Of a stretch of DNA of 64,000 bases, positions 34,469-42,594 are shown piece after piece. Each line of letters begins with the position of its first letter. Within the stretch, counting starts at the first letter, position 1. The notes under the pieces were generated by a model. The model saw only the letters and a list, made by a program, of their open reading frames with translations, had not been told where the DNA came from and searched no databases. Both the position numbers and the translations under genes were made by a program. Source of the DNA: Acidobacteriaceae bacterium (lineage in GTDB: Bacteria; Acidobacteriota; Terriglobia; Bryobacterales; Bryobacteraceae); contig JAFAYL010000004.1 in the NCBI GenBank assembly GCA_019240405.1, positions 1 through 64,000 of the forward strand. Direction: 5' to 3'.

Positions 34469-35506
34469 GTGATTGCATCCCCGGCAGAGACGTTAGCACA
34501 ATTAACGGCAACCCGTGATCTGTATTTTTCTTGCTTGCTGTGGTCGTCTGGTGCCGTGGCTATAGGAGTCGCACTAGAGGGTCCAGGGGTGGTCCATGAA
34601 ACGCGCCGGGTATTTAGCCATCTCAAAACAGAGGCTCGCGCTTGGGTAACATTGGTCGCATTGCTCGGCTGGATGCTAGTTGCGCTAGGCGTCATCGGAG
34701 AGGGCATTTCGGAGGCGCTAGTTTCTAACGCAGATAGCAACATCCAAGCCTTTAATAACAAGCGCTTGGCTGAGGTCGTGAAAGAAGCTGGCGACGCCAA
34801 ATCTTCGGCTAACGGCGCGGCGGACGCTGCTGACCGAGCCGAGAAGTCTGCCAGCCTTGCCAAAAAACAAGCGGGGGAAGCCTCAACTTCTTCGGCAAAA
34901 GCAGGACACACAGCAGCAGTGGCCGCAGTTAACGCCCGCATTGCACTGAATGATGCAGGTGTTGCAAGAAAGCAGACTCTAGATACCGCTGCGGAGTTAA
35001 GGCAGGAGCATGATACACGCATCGAATTAGAAAAATCGATCCAGCCACGCAATCTTCCGATGATTGAAGCTGGTAAGAACAATTTTGAGCCGTTACTTCC
35101 GTTCCTGGGACAGAAATACATTCTCGAATATGTGCCAGATATTGAAGCGCTTAGAGCCGCATCAAGAATTCTTGCCAATGTCGAGTCGGCCAAATGGCAG
35201 TTGGTTAAACAACCATCCGCCAATCCAGAGGCGTACCAGTCATTCTTTGATGGTGTCGTCATCCGATATTTTTTGCCGAAAGAAGACGCTGTTACCCGCA
35301 TGCGCTCTCCCGCTGATGTAGCAGCCACCGAGCGTTCTGAGAAGGCGGCGGATGCGCTTGTACAGGTACTTACCTCACATGGATGGACAGTCCGCGCCCA
35401 AAACGGAGGCAAGGCTAACACTAGGTCCGATGGCGGAAAAATTCGACCGCATCATCGACGCGCCAAGACAGTAGGCCACCAGCACCAGGGACGACAAGTA
35501 TATTAG
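34469..35506 (+). CDS. Membrane protein with coiled coil, function unknown
   Basis: A 345-residue protein starting at GTG. Two membrane helices (~18-36 and ~58-78, with VALLGWMLVALGVIGEG) are followed by a short Asn-rich segment and an Ala-rich coiled coil (~95-190, AKSSANGAADAADRAEKSAS in style). The C-terminal part (~200-320) looks globular (LPFLGQKYILEYVPD, FFDGVVIRYFLPKEDAV). I know similar accessory proteins from genomic islands of several phyla but no function. The last ~25 residues are odd (His/Arg/Gln-rich) and may reflect a frameshift near the end. Confidence 0.6.
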   Translation: MIASPAETLAQLTATRDLYFSCLLWSSGAVAIGVALEGPGVVHETRRVFSHLKTEARAWVTLVALLGWMLVALGVIGEGISEALVSNADSNIQAFNNKRLAEVVKEAGDAKSSANGAADAADRAEKSASLAKKQAGEASTSSAKAGHTAAVAAVNARIALNDAGVARKQTLDTAAELRQEHDTRIELEKSIQPRNLPMIEAGKNNFEPLLPFLGQKYILEYVPDIEALRAASRILANVESAKWQLVKQPSANPEAYQSFFDGVVIRYFLPKEDAVTRMRSPADVAATERSEKAADALVQVLTSHGWTVRAQNGGKANTRSDGGKIRPHHRRAKTVGHQHQGRQVY

Positions 35507-35762
35507 TGCCACCCAAATCACTAATTGGGCAAGCCTGTCACGCCACTTCCAGTATAGGTTAGTCAGGTATGTTATTGCCAATGTTGGTTGGGACTGGGAT
35601 TTGCGCTGGGGGCGGAAATGTTGTGCTCCCGGCGAAGCGGAAACCCCATGCAGCCAGAAACTTCGTATAGCTTAGTGGGCGGGGAGGGGGGTCCGGTCAG
35701 AGGGTTCCGGAATAGGCTAAGCAGCTTTGGCCAAGACGCCGTAGGGCCGCATTAATTTTTTG

Positions 35763-36446
35763 CTAGTAAATCCCCAGCGGATCGCCGATTTCGTGAGCGC
35801 GGTCCGGCGGCATGAAATAGGAAAGACGCTGGGGCGAGAGCCCTGCTCCCCGGGGCAAGCTTGGAAAGGTCTTGACAAATTCCGCCCCCTTTAGGCCAGC
35901 ATCTTTGAAAACCTGGACGACTCTTTCAGTGACAAAAATGAACGCAGGCAGCGGCCAAATCATGAAGAAATCCGATCCATCCCAGTTTTGCGGGTCTATT
36001 AGTGCATCCGGATTGGCAAGGTCGGACCAATTAGAGAACTGGCACTCTGGGCAGTACTCCCGTAAACGAACGCCTGATTCCGCGGGAATAATTCCTGCCC
36101 AGCCCGTGATGCCGAGTTGATATACCGGAATTTGCTCACCTGTTTTTTTCAGGGCCGCCTTTGCCGGTTTTGTCCAAAAGCCCGTCAGCCGTTCAGCCTT
36201 CATAACCGCAAGCGTGTTCCCTTGGATCAGGCACTCCGAGCCCCATGTGAATAAAACATCCGCCGCCGGGGCGCAGGGAATAGTAACATTCAGATCCGAG
36301 AAGAAACGCCCGATGCGCGCGTGCCCAGGGACAAGGGAACAACGTATCTCCTCACGCACCACAACCCCATCTCGGGCGTATTTGCACAGGCATCTCTCGG
36401 TCTTTGGTGCCTCGAGAAGATAAAACCCGCTTTCTTCTAATCTCAT
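35763..36446 (-). CDS. SitI6-like (double-CXXCG) immunity protein
   Basis: A 227-residue protein. The C-terminal half matches the second half of the myxococcal double-CXXCG family (SitI6): C132 and C135 in YCPECQF, then NPDALIDPQNWDGSDFF and the closing FVTERVVQVFKDAGLKG plus AEF. The first CXXCG motif is not intact; the N-terminal region has CLC and isolated cysteines instead. SitI6 proteins neutralise SitA6 toxins. The start overlaps the upstream RHS/toxin stop as ATGA, exactly the toxin-then-immunity order expected. Identification is by motif memory and context, not by a search. Confidence 0.7.
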   Translation of the reverse strand: MRLEESGFYLLEAPKTERCLCKYARDGVVVREEIRCSLVPGHARIGRFFSDLNVTIPCAPAADVLFTWGSECLIQGNTLAVMKAERLTGFWTKPAKAALKKTGEQIPVYQLGITGWAGIIPAESGVRLREYCPECQFSNWSDLANPDALIDPQNWDGSDFFMIWPLPAFIFVTERVVQVFKDAGLKGAEFVKTFPSLPRGAGLSPQRLSYFMPPDRAHEIGDPLGIY

Positions 36447-38230
36447 TCCATAACAGCCACGGGCGCTCTAGATCGGGGAGGCGCAGCCTCAAGCTCTTCG
36501 ATTAGCGGTGCGACCTCCGGAGCGTTCTGCTCCAAGTACTCGTTTACGGCGGTTACGTGCTCCTCAAGCGCGTCGAGCATACTGCCAGTGAATCTCTCGA
36601 CTTCCTGCAGCGTGGGGTTTCGGCCGAGCGCCCTTACAAATTGCCGCCATTGTGCGCTCCAGTTCGCCAACGCCTGGCCTGTATGAACACCGAATGGTCT
36701 CATCCTATGAATAAATCGTGGAAGCTGGATTGTATAGTCCTGGATATTGATTCCGCTTGGCATAAGCGGTTCGAACTCCTGGGGGATGAGATGGTGTGTT
36801 TCGATCCCGAATGGATCGAGTGTTCCAGCAGCTATGATATTTCCGTAGGATGTGTACGTCTGCCCGAAAACTGTCTCCTTGATTTCATAGGGTTGCTGCC
36901 CGAGCGGAACAAAGCCGGACAAGCCGTTGCTATAGGCGTTGAATTGGTAAAGCCCATTCCCGATTTGCGCCGTACACGTATTGTTCGGGCACTGCACCGC
37001 CCCGCCGCTCTGCAGTAGGCCCGAGACCATCTCCGAGGCCCATGCTCCGCTGAAGAGTTCACCTGCGCTGATGTACCAGCTTGGGTCTATGATTTGAAGT
37101 CCTTGGGGGTCGACCGCAGTGAGTGGTCGATCCGACACGTAGCTGTAGCCGTTCCAGCTTTGCGGGTTGAATATATCTGCTCCTGCATTTGCGGGATCCG
37201 CGCTACTGAACCGGCCTTGTGGGCTGTAGAAATACCTCGCCTGGAAGAAATCGAAACCCGTTTCGCCGTCGCGTTCTTGGCTTGTGAATTTCTGGTTGAT
37301 GATGTCGCCGAAGGGTCCCCATTCGGATTTGCGTCCTGCGGTGTTGGCGGGGATTTCTTCACCGAATGGCAGGTAATCGTGCCGCGAAATGATGTTTGCT
37401 GCACTATCTGTAACCAGGCGAGTGTTGCCTAGATGATCGACACTTAAGTAGCAGGTTGTGCAGGCCGATTGCTGGGCGGGAAAATTGTTGTATTCAGCAG
37501 CAAGTTGACCGAAGATGTCATAGACATAAACGATGCTGATGGATCCTTGCGTGCTCTTTGTGACCCGCTGGCCGAAGCCGTCATATCCATAACTCGCTTG
37601 ACCTTCCGAAACATTGTCCACGGCAACGGTTTGGCGATTCTCGGCGTCGTAAGCCACCGAATAGGAACCGACATCCGTCTGGTTGCCTGCGGCATCATAG
37701 CGCGCACTCACCAACTGATTGGTGGCCGGATTGAAATCTGTGGATGCATTCGGCATTGTGCCAAATACTGGAACGCCGCTGCTGGCCGTGGTCCACATGT
37801 TCCCGTATTGATCATAGGAGAAATTGCGCGACCAAGCGGGAGCGTTGTTGTTCGATGTGATTACGTCAGCGGCGGAAGTTAATCGGTTGGCCAAATCATA
37901 CCCAAAGCTAGTGCTGAAGGTTAGGAATTGCGGGTAGTTGGGGCCGCCGTGGCTGGCCGTGATGCTTTGGAGATTTCCGTTGTTGTTGTTGTTGGTTCCC
38001 CAGTTCCAGGTGAGAGACAACGCGATGTTGGTACCGGCTCCGTTTACAGCGTCAATTGCGGTGGCAGGCTGTAGACGGTTGTTATAGGAGAAGTCGCGCC
38101 ACGTCAGGTTGGAGGGGTTATCTCGGCACCGGTTTGTGAATACGCTGGCGGGGTTTCGCCGTATTAAAACGAATAATTGCTGCTGCCGCATCGAACCGTA
38201 CGTTGTCGTTCGGATCCTCAAGAACCGCAA
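36443..38230 (-). CDS. Truncated RHS core with SitA6-like C-terminal toxin
   Basis: A 595-residue ORF; RHS-like sequence begins near residue 37 (~38,120). YD repeats run to ~335 (FGYDLANRLTS, YDAAGNQTD, YGYDGFGQR), with the RHS core DHLGNTRLVTD and ARYFYSPQGRFSSADPANAG. The variable tip follows NGYSYVSDRPLTAVDPQGLQ (360-379). It holds ETHHLIPQEFEP (477-488), H508 and GVHTGQALANWSAQW, matching the SitA6 (DUF2380-like) toxin pattern of two adjacent histidines, a central His and a final W-rich motif. Full RHS proteins exceed 1,500 residues, so the N-terminal shell and any secretion signal are missing. It is coupled to the immunity gene. Confidence 0.75.
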   Translation of the reverse strand: MRFLRIRTTTYGSMRQQQLFVLIRRNPASVFTNRCRDNPSNLTWRDFSYNNRLQPATAIDAVNGAGTNIALSLTWNWGTNNNNNGNLQSITASHGGPNYPQFLTFSTSFGYDLANRLTSAADVITSNNNAPAWSRNFSYDQYGNMWTTASSGVPVFGTMPNASTDFNPATNQLVSARYDAAGNQTDVGSYSVAYDAENRQTVAVDNVSEGQASYGYDGFGQRVTKSTQGSISIVYVYDIFGQLAAEYNNFPAQQSACTTCYLSVDHLGNTRLVTDSAANIISRHDYLPFGEEIPANTAGRKSEWGPFGDIINQKFTSQERDGETGFDFFQARYFYSPQGRFSSADPANAGADIFNPQSWNGYSYVSDRPLTAVDPQGLQIIDPSWYISAGELFSGAWASEMVSGLLQSGGAVQCPNNTCTAQIGNGLYQFNAYSNGLSGFVPLGQQPYEIKETVFGQTYTSYGNIIAAGTLDPFGIETHHLIPQEFEPLMPSGINIQDYTIQLPRFIHRMRPFGVHTGQALANWSAQWRQFVRALGRNPTLQEVERFTGSMLDALEEHVTAVNEYLEQNAPEVAPLIEELEAAPPRSRAPVAVME

Positions 38231-38972
38231 TCAGTCCATAAGACAGCGCGGGATCGCCTCTTGCGGCTATGGCGTCAACGGCGGCTTGGCGGACGCGCCA
38301 TTTGTTGTCTGAGCATTCGTGCGCGAGCGCGGTTCCGCTTTTTGCATCGGGATCGGTGGCGAGGCGCTCGGCCGCAGCCGCGCGAACGGGTGATGTGTCG
38401 TCTTGAGTGACGGTTTTCCACGCCTCGTAACCCATGCCTCCGAAGGGAACGAAGCCGATGCCTGTTTCGAAAGCCATTTTCTCGATGGTGTGGCGGTCTT
38501 TGAGACTTTTCAGCTCCGTGCGTAAGATGCCGGCACTGCTCTTGCGCTCACCGGTCAGCAGGGCGTAATAGACTTCGTAAGCTGCCGGATCCTTGAAGAC
38601 ATAAAGCGCGTTGGCGGCGGCGATGACCACCTCAATTTCGGGATCGTTCAGCGCTTCGCGGAGCTTGGGGCGCGCGGCTGCAGCTTTCATCTGGCCCAAC
38701 GACTTTGCTGCTGCGCTACGAACGTGCGGGCTTGGATCGGCGAGCGCTTTTTCGGCGAGGTCACCGGCCTGCGCGTTGTTCGTGAGAAGCGACAAGGCAT
38801 GGAGCGCCTTCACGCGCTTGTCGGAACTCTTGTCTTCGAGAGCGGCTTGGAGAATGGACCAAGAGCGGTCAGTGATTTCGGAGGCCGGCGAGATTGTGGC
38901 GAGCACTAGAGGGGCAAGGAGGAGGCGCGGCAAATAGGGTAGTAACGGTGACACAAGATTCTCTCGCTTCAT
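38118..38972 (-). CDS. Exported HEAT-repeat protein
   Basis: A 284-residue protein with a signal sequence (~10-30) and about five HEAT repeats: VKALHALSLLTNNAQAGDLA, HVRSAAAKSLGQM, VVIAAANALYVF, VRAAAAERLATDP and WRVRQAAVDAIAARGD. HEAT arrays bind proteins or other polymers; the partner is unknown. The last ~15 residues (NTAKPRQRIHKPVPR) do not look like a repeat and lie where RHS-like sequence begins in the other frame, so the natural C-terminus may have been replaced. Confidence 0.8.
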   Translation of the reverse strand: MKRENLVSPLLPYLPRLLLAPLVLATISPASEITDRSWSILQAALEDKSSDKRVKALHALSLLTNNAQAGDLAEKALADPSPHVRSAAAKSLGQMKAAAARPKLREALNDPEIEVVIAAANALYVFKDPAAYEVYYALLTGERKSSAGILRTELKSLKDRHTIEKMAFETGIGFVPFGGMGYEAWKTVTQDDTSPVRAAAAERLATDPDAKSGTALAHECSDNKWRVRQAAVDAIAARGDPALSYGLIAVLEDPNDNVRFDAAAAIIRFNTAKPRQRIHKPVPR

Positions 38973-38995
38973 AGGCTAACGTCAAACGGCGAGGA

Positions 38996-39544
38996 TTGGC
39001 TGTCATACTCGAAAATGTGACCGCAGCGGAGGCATATGAGTTGACAAGCCGAGGGGGTCTGGGCGATTTCGCCCAAGTGATTTCCGTTTGCGAGGCATTG
39101 ATGCCGTATTGCCTTATTGGCGGGTTAGCCGTGAACTGCTACGTCGAGCCAGTTTACACGCTGGATGCTGATATTGTGGCCGTCTCTGAAAATCTTGCAG
39201 CATTGTTAGCTCTGCTGCGGGAGCGCGGCTTCACCACGGAAACGCATGCGCATTCGCTTAATGCACATGCGCCGCATAGCGATCTGCGGATTCAGTTTAC
39301 GACGGACGAGCGTTATCAGAGTTTCTTATTGCGCGCCCAAAGACGAGAGGTGCTAGGGCTGAGCGTGATGGTTGCGTGTTTGGAAGATGTTGCGCGTGGA
39401 AAACTTTGGGCCTATAGCGACTCGCAGCGCCGTCTCAGCAAGCGGAAAAAAGATGAATTGGATTTGATACGGTTAGCCGAGGTGCATCCAGAGCTGAAAG
39501 AGCTTTATCCGAAAGAGCTGCTGGAGCAACTCGGGGGGAACTAG
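38996..39544 (+). CDS. Nucleotidyltransferase-like protein
   Basis: A 182-residue protein starting at TTG (a GTG at 39017 is an alternative). The fold signature is LIGGLAVNCYVEPVYTLDADIV (40-61, given in two parts: glycine pair at 42-43 and D57/D59), the strand-turn-DxD pattern of pol-beta type nucleotidyltransferases such as AbiEii or DUF6036 proteins. The C-terminal part is helical and charged (KRKKDELDLIRLAEVHPEL). It could be a toxin-like or accessory enzyme but no partner gene sits beside it. It diverges from the HEAT gene with a 23-base gap. Confidence 0.6.
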   Translation: MAVILENVTAAEAYELTSRGGLGDFAQVISVCEALMPYCLIGGLAVNCYVEPVYTLDADIVAVSENLAALLALLRERGFTTETHAHSLNAHAPHSDLRIQFTTDERYQSFLLRAQRREVLGLSVMVACLEDVARGKLWAYSDSQRRLSKRKKDELDLIRLAEVHPELKELYPKELLEQLGGN

Positions 39545-39762
39545 ATTTCGCGGCGTTGCGTTTTGCCCAGCAGGTGCCGAGCTTTCGCCACAGCTTGGGC
39601 TTCGGCCTCTTCGGCAGTCGGCGCGGATATCCGGGCAAGTGTCGCGCCGGGGGAAACGTTGTCGGCCTGGCAGATGTAGTTTTCGCCGAGACGGTACTTT
39701 GTGAGCTTTACCGGCCAGCCATCGATTTCGATGCGGAGCTCTTGAAAGTGTTGCGGCTGCAT
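39541..39762 (-). CDS. Conserved small protein, 73 residues
   Basis: From the ATG at 39762, with AGGA eight bases upstream. The body is LRIEIDGWPVKLTKYRLGEN, then CQADNVSPGATLARI, then a helix rich in Ala and Glu (PTAEEAEAQAVAKARHLL). One cysteine is in a CQAD context. It looks like a small two-strand-plus-helix protein of a type common in Acidobacteriota. Located just after the sulfurtransferase on the same strand (17-base gap), probably cotranscribed. Function unknown. Confidence 0.65.
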   Translation of the reverse strand: MQPQHFQELRIEIDGWPVKLTKYRLGENYICQADNVSPGATLARISAPTAEEAEAQAVAKARHLLGKTQRREI

Positions 39763-39779
39763 GTAATCGGTCCTGTTCT

Positions 39780-40643
39780 CTAGGCGTGCGCCGATTCCGC
39801 TGCGCCGCGCTCGACAGGAGCCCCAACGAGATTGCCCCACTCCGTCCAGGAGCCGTCATAGTTGACGATATCGGGCAAGCCGAGCAGGTATTTCAACACG
39901 AACCAAGTGTGGCTGGAACGCTCTCCAATGCGGCAGTAGGCAATGGTTGGACGCGAGCCATCGATGCCCTCGGCGCGATAAAGGGTCTGGAGTTCATCGA
40001 AAGATTTGAACGTGCCGTCTTCGTTGCATGCCTTGCCCCAGGGAATGTTCCGAGCTCCCGGGAGATGACCGCCGCGCTGGCAGGTTTCCGGCAAACCAGG
40101 AGGAGCGAGAATCTCACCGGTAAACTCCTGCGGGCTGCGAACGTCGACGAGCGCGGCCGAGTGGTTGTGAATGGCTTCCTGAACTTGCGGGAGGTAGGCG
40201 CGCACGGAAAGATCCGGCTCTTTGGCGCGATATTGCGAAGCCGGATGAGATGCCGGGGCATCGGTCAGCTCTCGTCCTTCGGCGATCCACTTTTTTCGCC
40301 CGCCGTTCAGAATGCGAACGTCCTGATGGCCATAGATTTTTAATTGCCAGAAAGCCCAGGCGGCAAACCAGTTGTTGTTATCGCCATAGAGCACGATTGT
40401 CGTTTCGGGAGTGATTCCGGATTGAGAGAGTAACGTCTCAAGTTGCTGCTTCGGAATAATGTCCCGGCGAACGGTATCGCAAAGCTGCGTGTTCCAAGCC
40501 CAACCGATGGCTCCGGGAATGTGCCCTGGCTCGTAGGCCGCCGTATCCACATCGACTTCGACAATGCGGAGGGATGCGTCCGACAGCTTGCCTGCGAGCC
40601 ATTCAGTCTCGACGAGAACCTCGGGATGTACGTACTGTGCCAT
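39780..40643 (-). CDS. Thiosulfate/3-mercaptopyruvate sulfurtransferase
   Basis: A 287-residue tandem rhodanese from the ATG at 40643. The N-terminal domain is inactive (no loop cysteine). The C-terminal domain carries C237 in AYCRIGERSSH, the active-site loop that carries the persulfide. The CH2A-type markers are present (YEPGHIPGAI in the first domain, GGHLPGARNIPWG in the second). It transfers sulfur from thiosulfate or 3-mercaptopyruvate to cyanide or thiols. The CRIGERSSH loop is closer to thiosulfate than to mercaptopyruvate enzymes, so the first is more likely. Confidence 0.9.
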   Translation of the reverse strand: MAQYVHPEVLVETEWLAGKLSDASLRIVEVDVDTAAYEPGHIPGAIGWAWNTQLCDTVRRDIIPKQQLETLLSQSGITPETTIVLYGDNNNWFAAWAFWQLKIYGHQDVRILNGGRKKWIAEGRELTDAPASHPASQYRAKEPDLSVRAYLPQVQEAIHNHSAALVDVRSPQEFTGEILAPPGLPETCQRGGHLPGARNIPWGKACNEDGTFKSFDELQTLYRAEGIDGSRPTIAYCRIGERSSHTWFVLKYLLGLPDIVNYDGSWTEWGNLVGAPVERGAAESAHA

Positions 40644-40824
40644 AGAGATATACGATAGCACGTAAAGTCTATCGAGAAACGCAGGTTTGCCGGTTTTGAG
40701 TTCCGGACTCGATCCTGGTATGCTGTGGGACGCGCCTCTGACTACTAAGTTCGCAGTCCAATAACTTCTCCTAAGCGGCCCTGGCTACCAAGCAGCTGAC
40801 GTGTGTCTTTCCGAAGGAGAAGAG

Positions 40825-41592
40825 ATGCAATCCAATTGGCAAGTTGAATTTTTTCGTGGTGTCGCGCTGGAATCTTGGCGGCGCGCGATGAGTCCCGAGC
40901 AGACTCGGGCGGAGGTGGATTTCTTAGAGAAAACTCTTGGCTTGGGGCGTGGAGCGCATCTGCTCGACGTACCGTGCGGCAATGGGCGGCACGCGCTGGA
41001 GCTCGCAAAGAGCGGATATTTGATGACGGGTGTTGATCTCAGCGAGGAATTCATTGCGGAAGCGCGAAGTCACTGTTCGCCTGGGGTGAGGTGGATCCAG
41101 GGTGACATGCGCGACCTCCCTTGGGTTGCGGAGTTCGACGGCGCTTACTGTTTCGGCAACAGTTTTGCGTACTTGGATTATGCGAAGGCGCGGGAGTTTC
41201 TGGGCCTGATCGCGAGAGCGCTGAAAGCGGGCGGCCGGTTTGTTATAGAAACGGGCATGGCGGCGGAATCGATTCTGCCCAGCCTTGCGAGGAACCGGTG
41301 GTTCAGGCTCGGCGACATGCTGATGCTGAGCGAGAACCGATATGACCCGGCGGAAAGCCGGCTCGATATCGATTACACATTCGTTCAGAACGGGAAGGTG
41401 GAGACGAGACCGACGGCGAGCTACGTGTTTACTGTCTCGGAGTTATGCCGAATGCATGCAGAAGCGGGGTTAAAGATGGTCGAGCTGTTGGGATCAGTAG
41501 CTGGCGAGAAATTTCAGCTTGGATCGCCGCGATTGATTCTGGTTTCGGAACAAGGGGGCGCCGCGCAATTTCCTACGAATCGCGGTCAGTGA
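40825..41592 (+). CDS. Class I SAM-dependent methyltransferase
   Basis: About 255 residues from the ATG at 40825, preceded by GAAGGAGAAGAG. Motif I is LLDVPCGNGRHALELA, followed by GVDLSEEFIAEA (acidic residue binding the ribose) and WIQGDMRDLP, then FDGAYCFGNSFAYL at the active site. The substrate is not readable. The gene runs tail-to-tail into the polyprenyl synthase with a 20-base overlap. Confidence 0.88.
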   Translation: MQSNWQVEFFRGVALESWRRAMSPEQTRAEVDFLEKTLGLGRGAHLLDVPCGNGRHALELAKSGYLMTGVDLSEEFIAEARSHCSPGVRWIQGDMRDLPWVAEFDGAYCFGNSFAYLDYAKAREFLGLIARALKAGGRFVIETGMAAESILPSLARNRWFRLGDMLMLSENRYDPAESRLDIDYTFVQNGKVETRPTASYVFTVSELCRMHAEAGLKMVELLGSVAGEKFQLGSPRLILVSEQGGAAQFPTNRGQ

Positions 41593-42571
41593 CTAAATCT
41601 ACGATCGCCTGAAGAGCGCGCTTGGCGGGTGATTCGGGAAAAGCGGCGATGAGCTTGCGAGAGGTGTTTGTGAACGCGTGGGCGCGCTCGTAGGAGCGAG
41701 AGATCGCGTCATGCTGTTCGAGGATCTGCAAGATGCGCATGAACGGGAGATGTTCATAGGCGGCGTCGGCAATGACCGTTTCGATGGCGTGGCGCTCGTC
41801 AGGAGAAGCATTTTCGAGCGCATAGATAACGGGAAGCGTGACCTTCCCTTCGCGAAGATCATTGCCGGCGGGCTTGCCGAGAATCTTTTCAGTCGAGGTA
41901 AAGTCCAGGATGTCATCGACTAATTGGAAGGCCATACCGAGATTCCATGCAAAGTCGCCCAGCTTGGATTCTGCCGCTTCGTTCGCGCGTGCCGCGACGG
42001 CTCCGAGGCGGGCACAGGCAGAGAAGAGGCTGGCGCTCTTGCGATCGACGAGCTCCATGTAGTCGGCTTCAGTGAGATCGATGCGATGGAGACGCTCGAG
42101 CTGGAGCAGCTCGCCTTCAACCATCATCTGAGTGAGAGAGATCAGCACATCGAGAACGTGGAAGTTGCGCTCGCGGAGGGCGATCTGAAAGGCCTGCATG
42201 TAAAGCCAGTCGCCAGCGAGCACCGATCTGTGGTTGCCCCAGACGACATTGATGGAAGGGCGGCCGCGGCGGGTCTGCGCGAAATCGATGACGTCGTCGT
42301 GAACCAGGGTTGCCGTGTGGATCATTTCTACAACTGCTGCAAGACGGCGGGCCGAATCGGTGGACGCGCCGAAAAGACGGTTTGTAAGGAGAAGCAGTAT
42401 CGGACGGAGGCGCTTCCCGCCACCGACTTGCAAATAGCGGCTAATGGTTGTAATCGCGTCGACCGAGGCGATGGATTCGAGATCGATCTCTCGTTCTACT
42501 TCGCGCAATTCCGACTGCACGAGTTCGAACGCTTCACGAGCGCTGAGTGATTGCCGGATGTTGCTGAACAT
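41573..42571 (-). CDS. Polyprenyl (octaprenyl-type) diphosphate synthase
   Basis: A 332-residue trans-prenyltransferase. The first aspartate-rich motif is HDDVIDFAQTRRG, the second FQLVDDILDFT, and GGKRLRPIL forms the IPP-binding strand. It condenses isopentenyl diphosphate units into a long chain used for menaquinone/ubiquinone side chains or as a carrier precursor. Residues before the first motif (IHTATLVH) lack bulky aromatics, consistent with a long product. It is the last gene of the icd-to-prenyl-synthase run, 23 bases after tatD. Confidence 0.9.
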   Translation of the reverse strand: MFSNIRQSLSAREAFELVQSELREVEREIDLESIASVDAITTISRYLQVGGGKRLRPILLLLTNRLFGASTDSARRLAAVVEMIHTATLVHDDVIDFAQTRRGRPSINVVWGNHRSVLAGDWLYMQAFQIALRERNFHVLDVLISLTQMMVEGELLQLERLHRIDLTEADYMELVDRKSASLFSACARLGAVAARANEAAESKLGDFAWNLGMAFQLVDDILDFTSTEKILGKPAGNDLREGKVTLPVIYALENASPDERHAIETVIADAAYEHLPFMRILQILEQHDAISRSYERAHAFTNTSRKLIAAFPESPAKRALQAIVDLVTDRDS

Positions 42572-42594
42572 TGTGTTCCCCGCGAGGGAAATCC

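Noticed and set aside
34333-35421. A 362-residue reverse-strand ORF opposite the membrane/coiled-coil gene
   Set aside because: Its sequence is low complexity, Ser/Ala-rich and mirrors the Ala-rich coiled coil on the other strand. Only its last 32 residues read like a separate membrane peptide.
35375-35581. A 68-residue reverse ORF with a hydrophobic stretch
   Set aside because: It starts at TTG without a ribosome-binding site and overlaps the 3' end of the coiled-coil gene; kept out as unsupported, though a small membrane protein cannot be ruled out.
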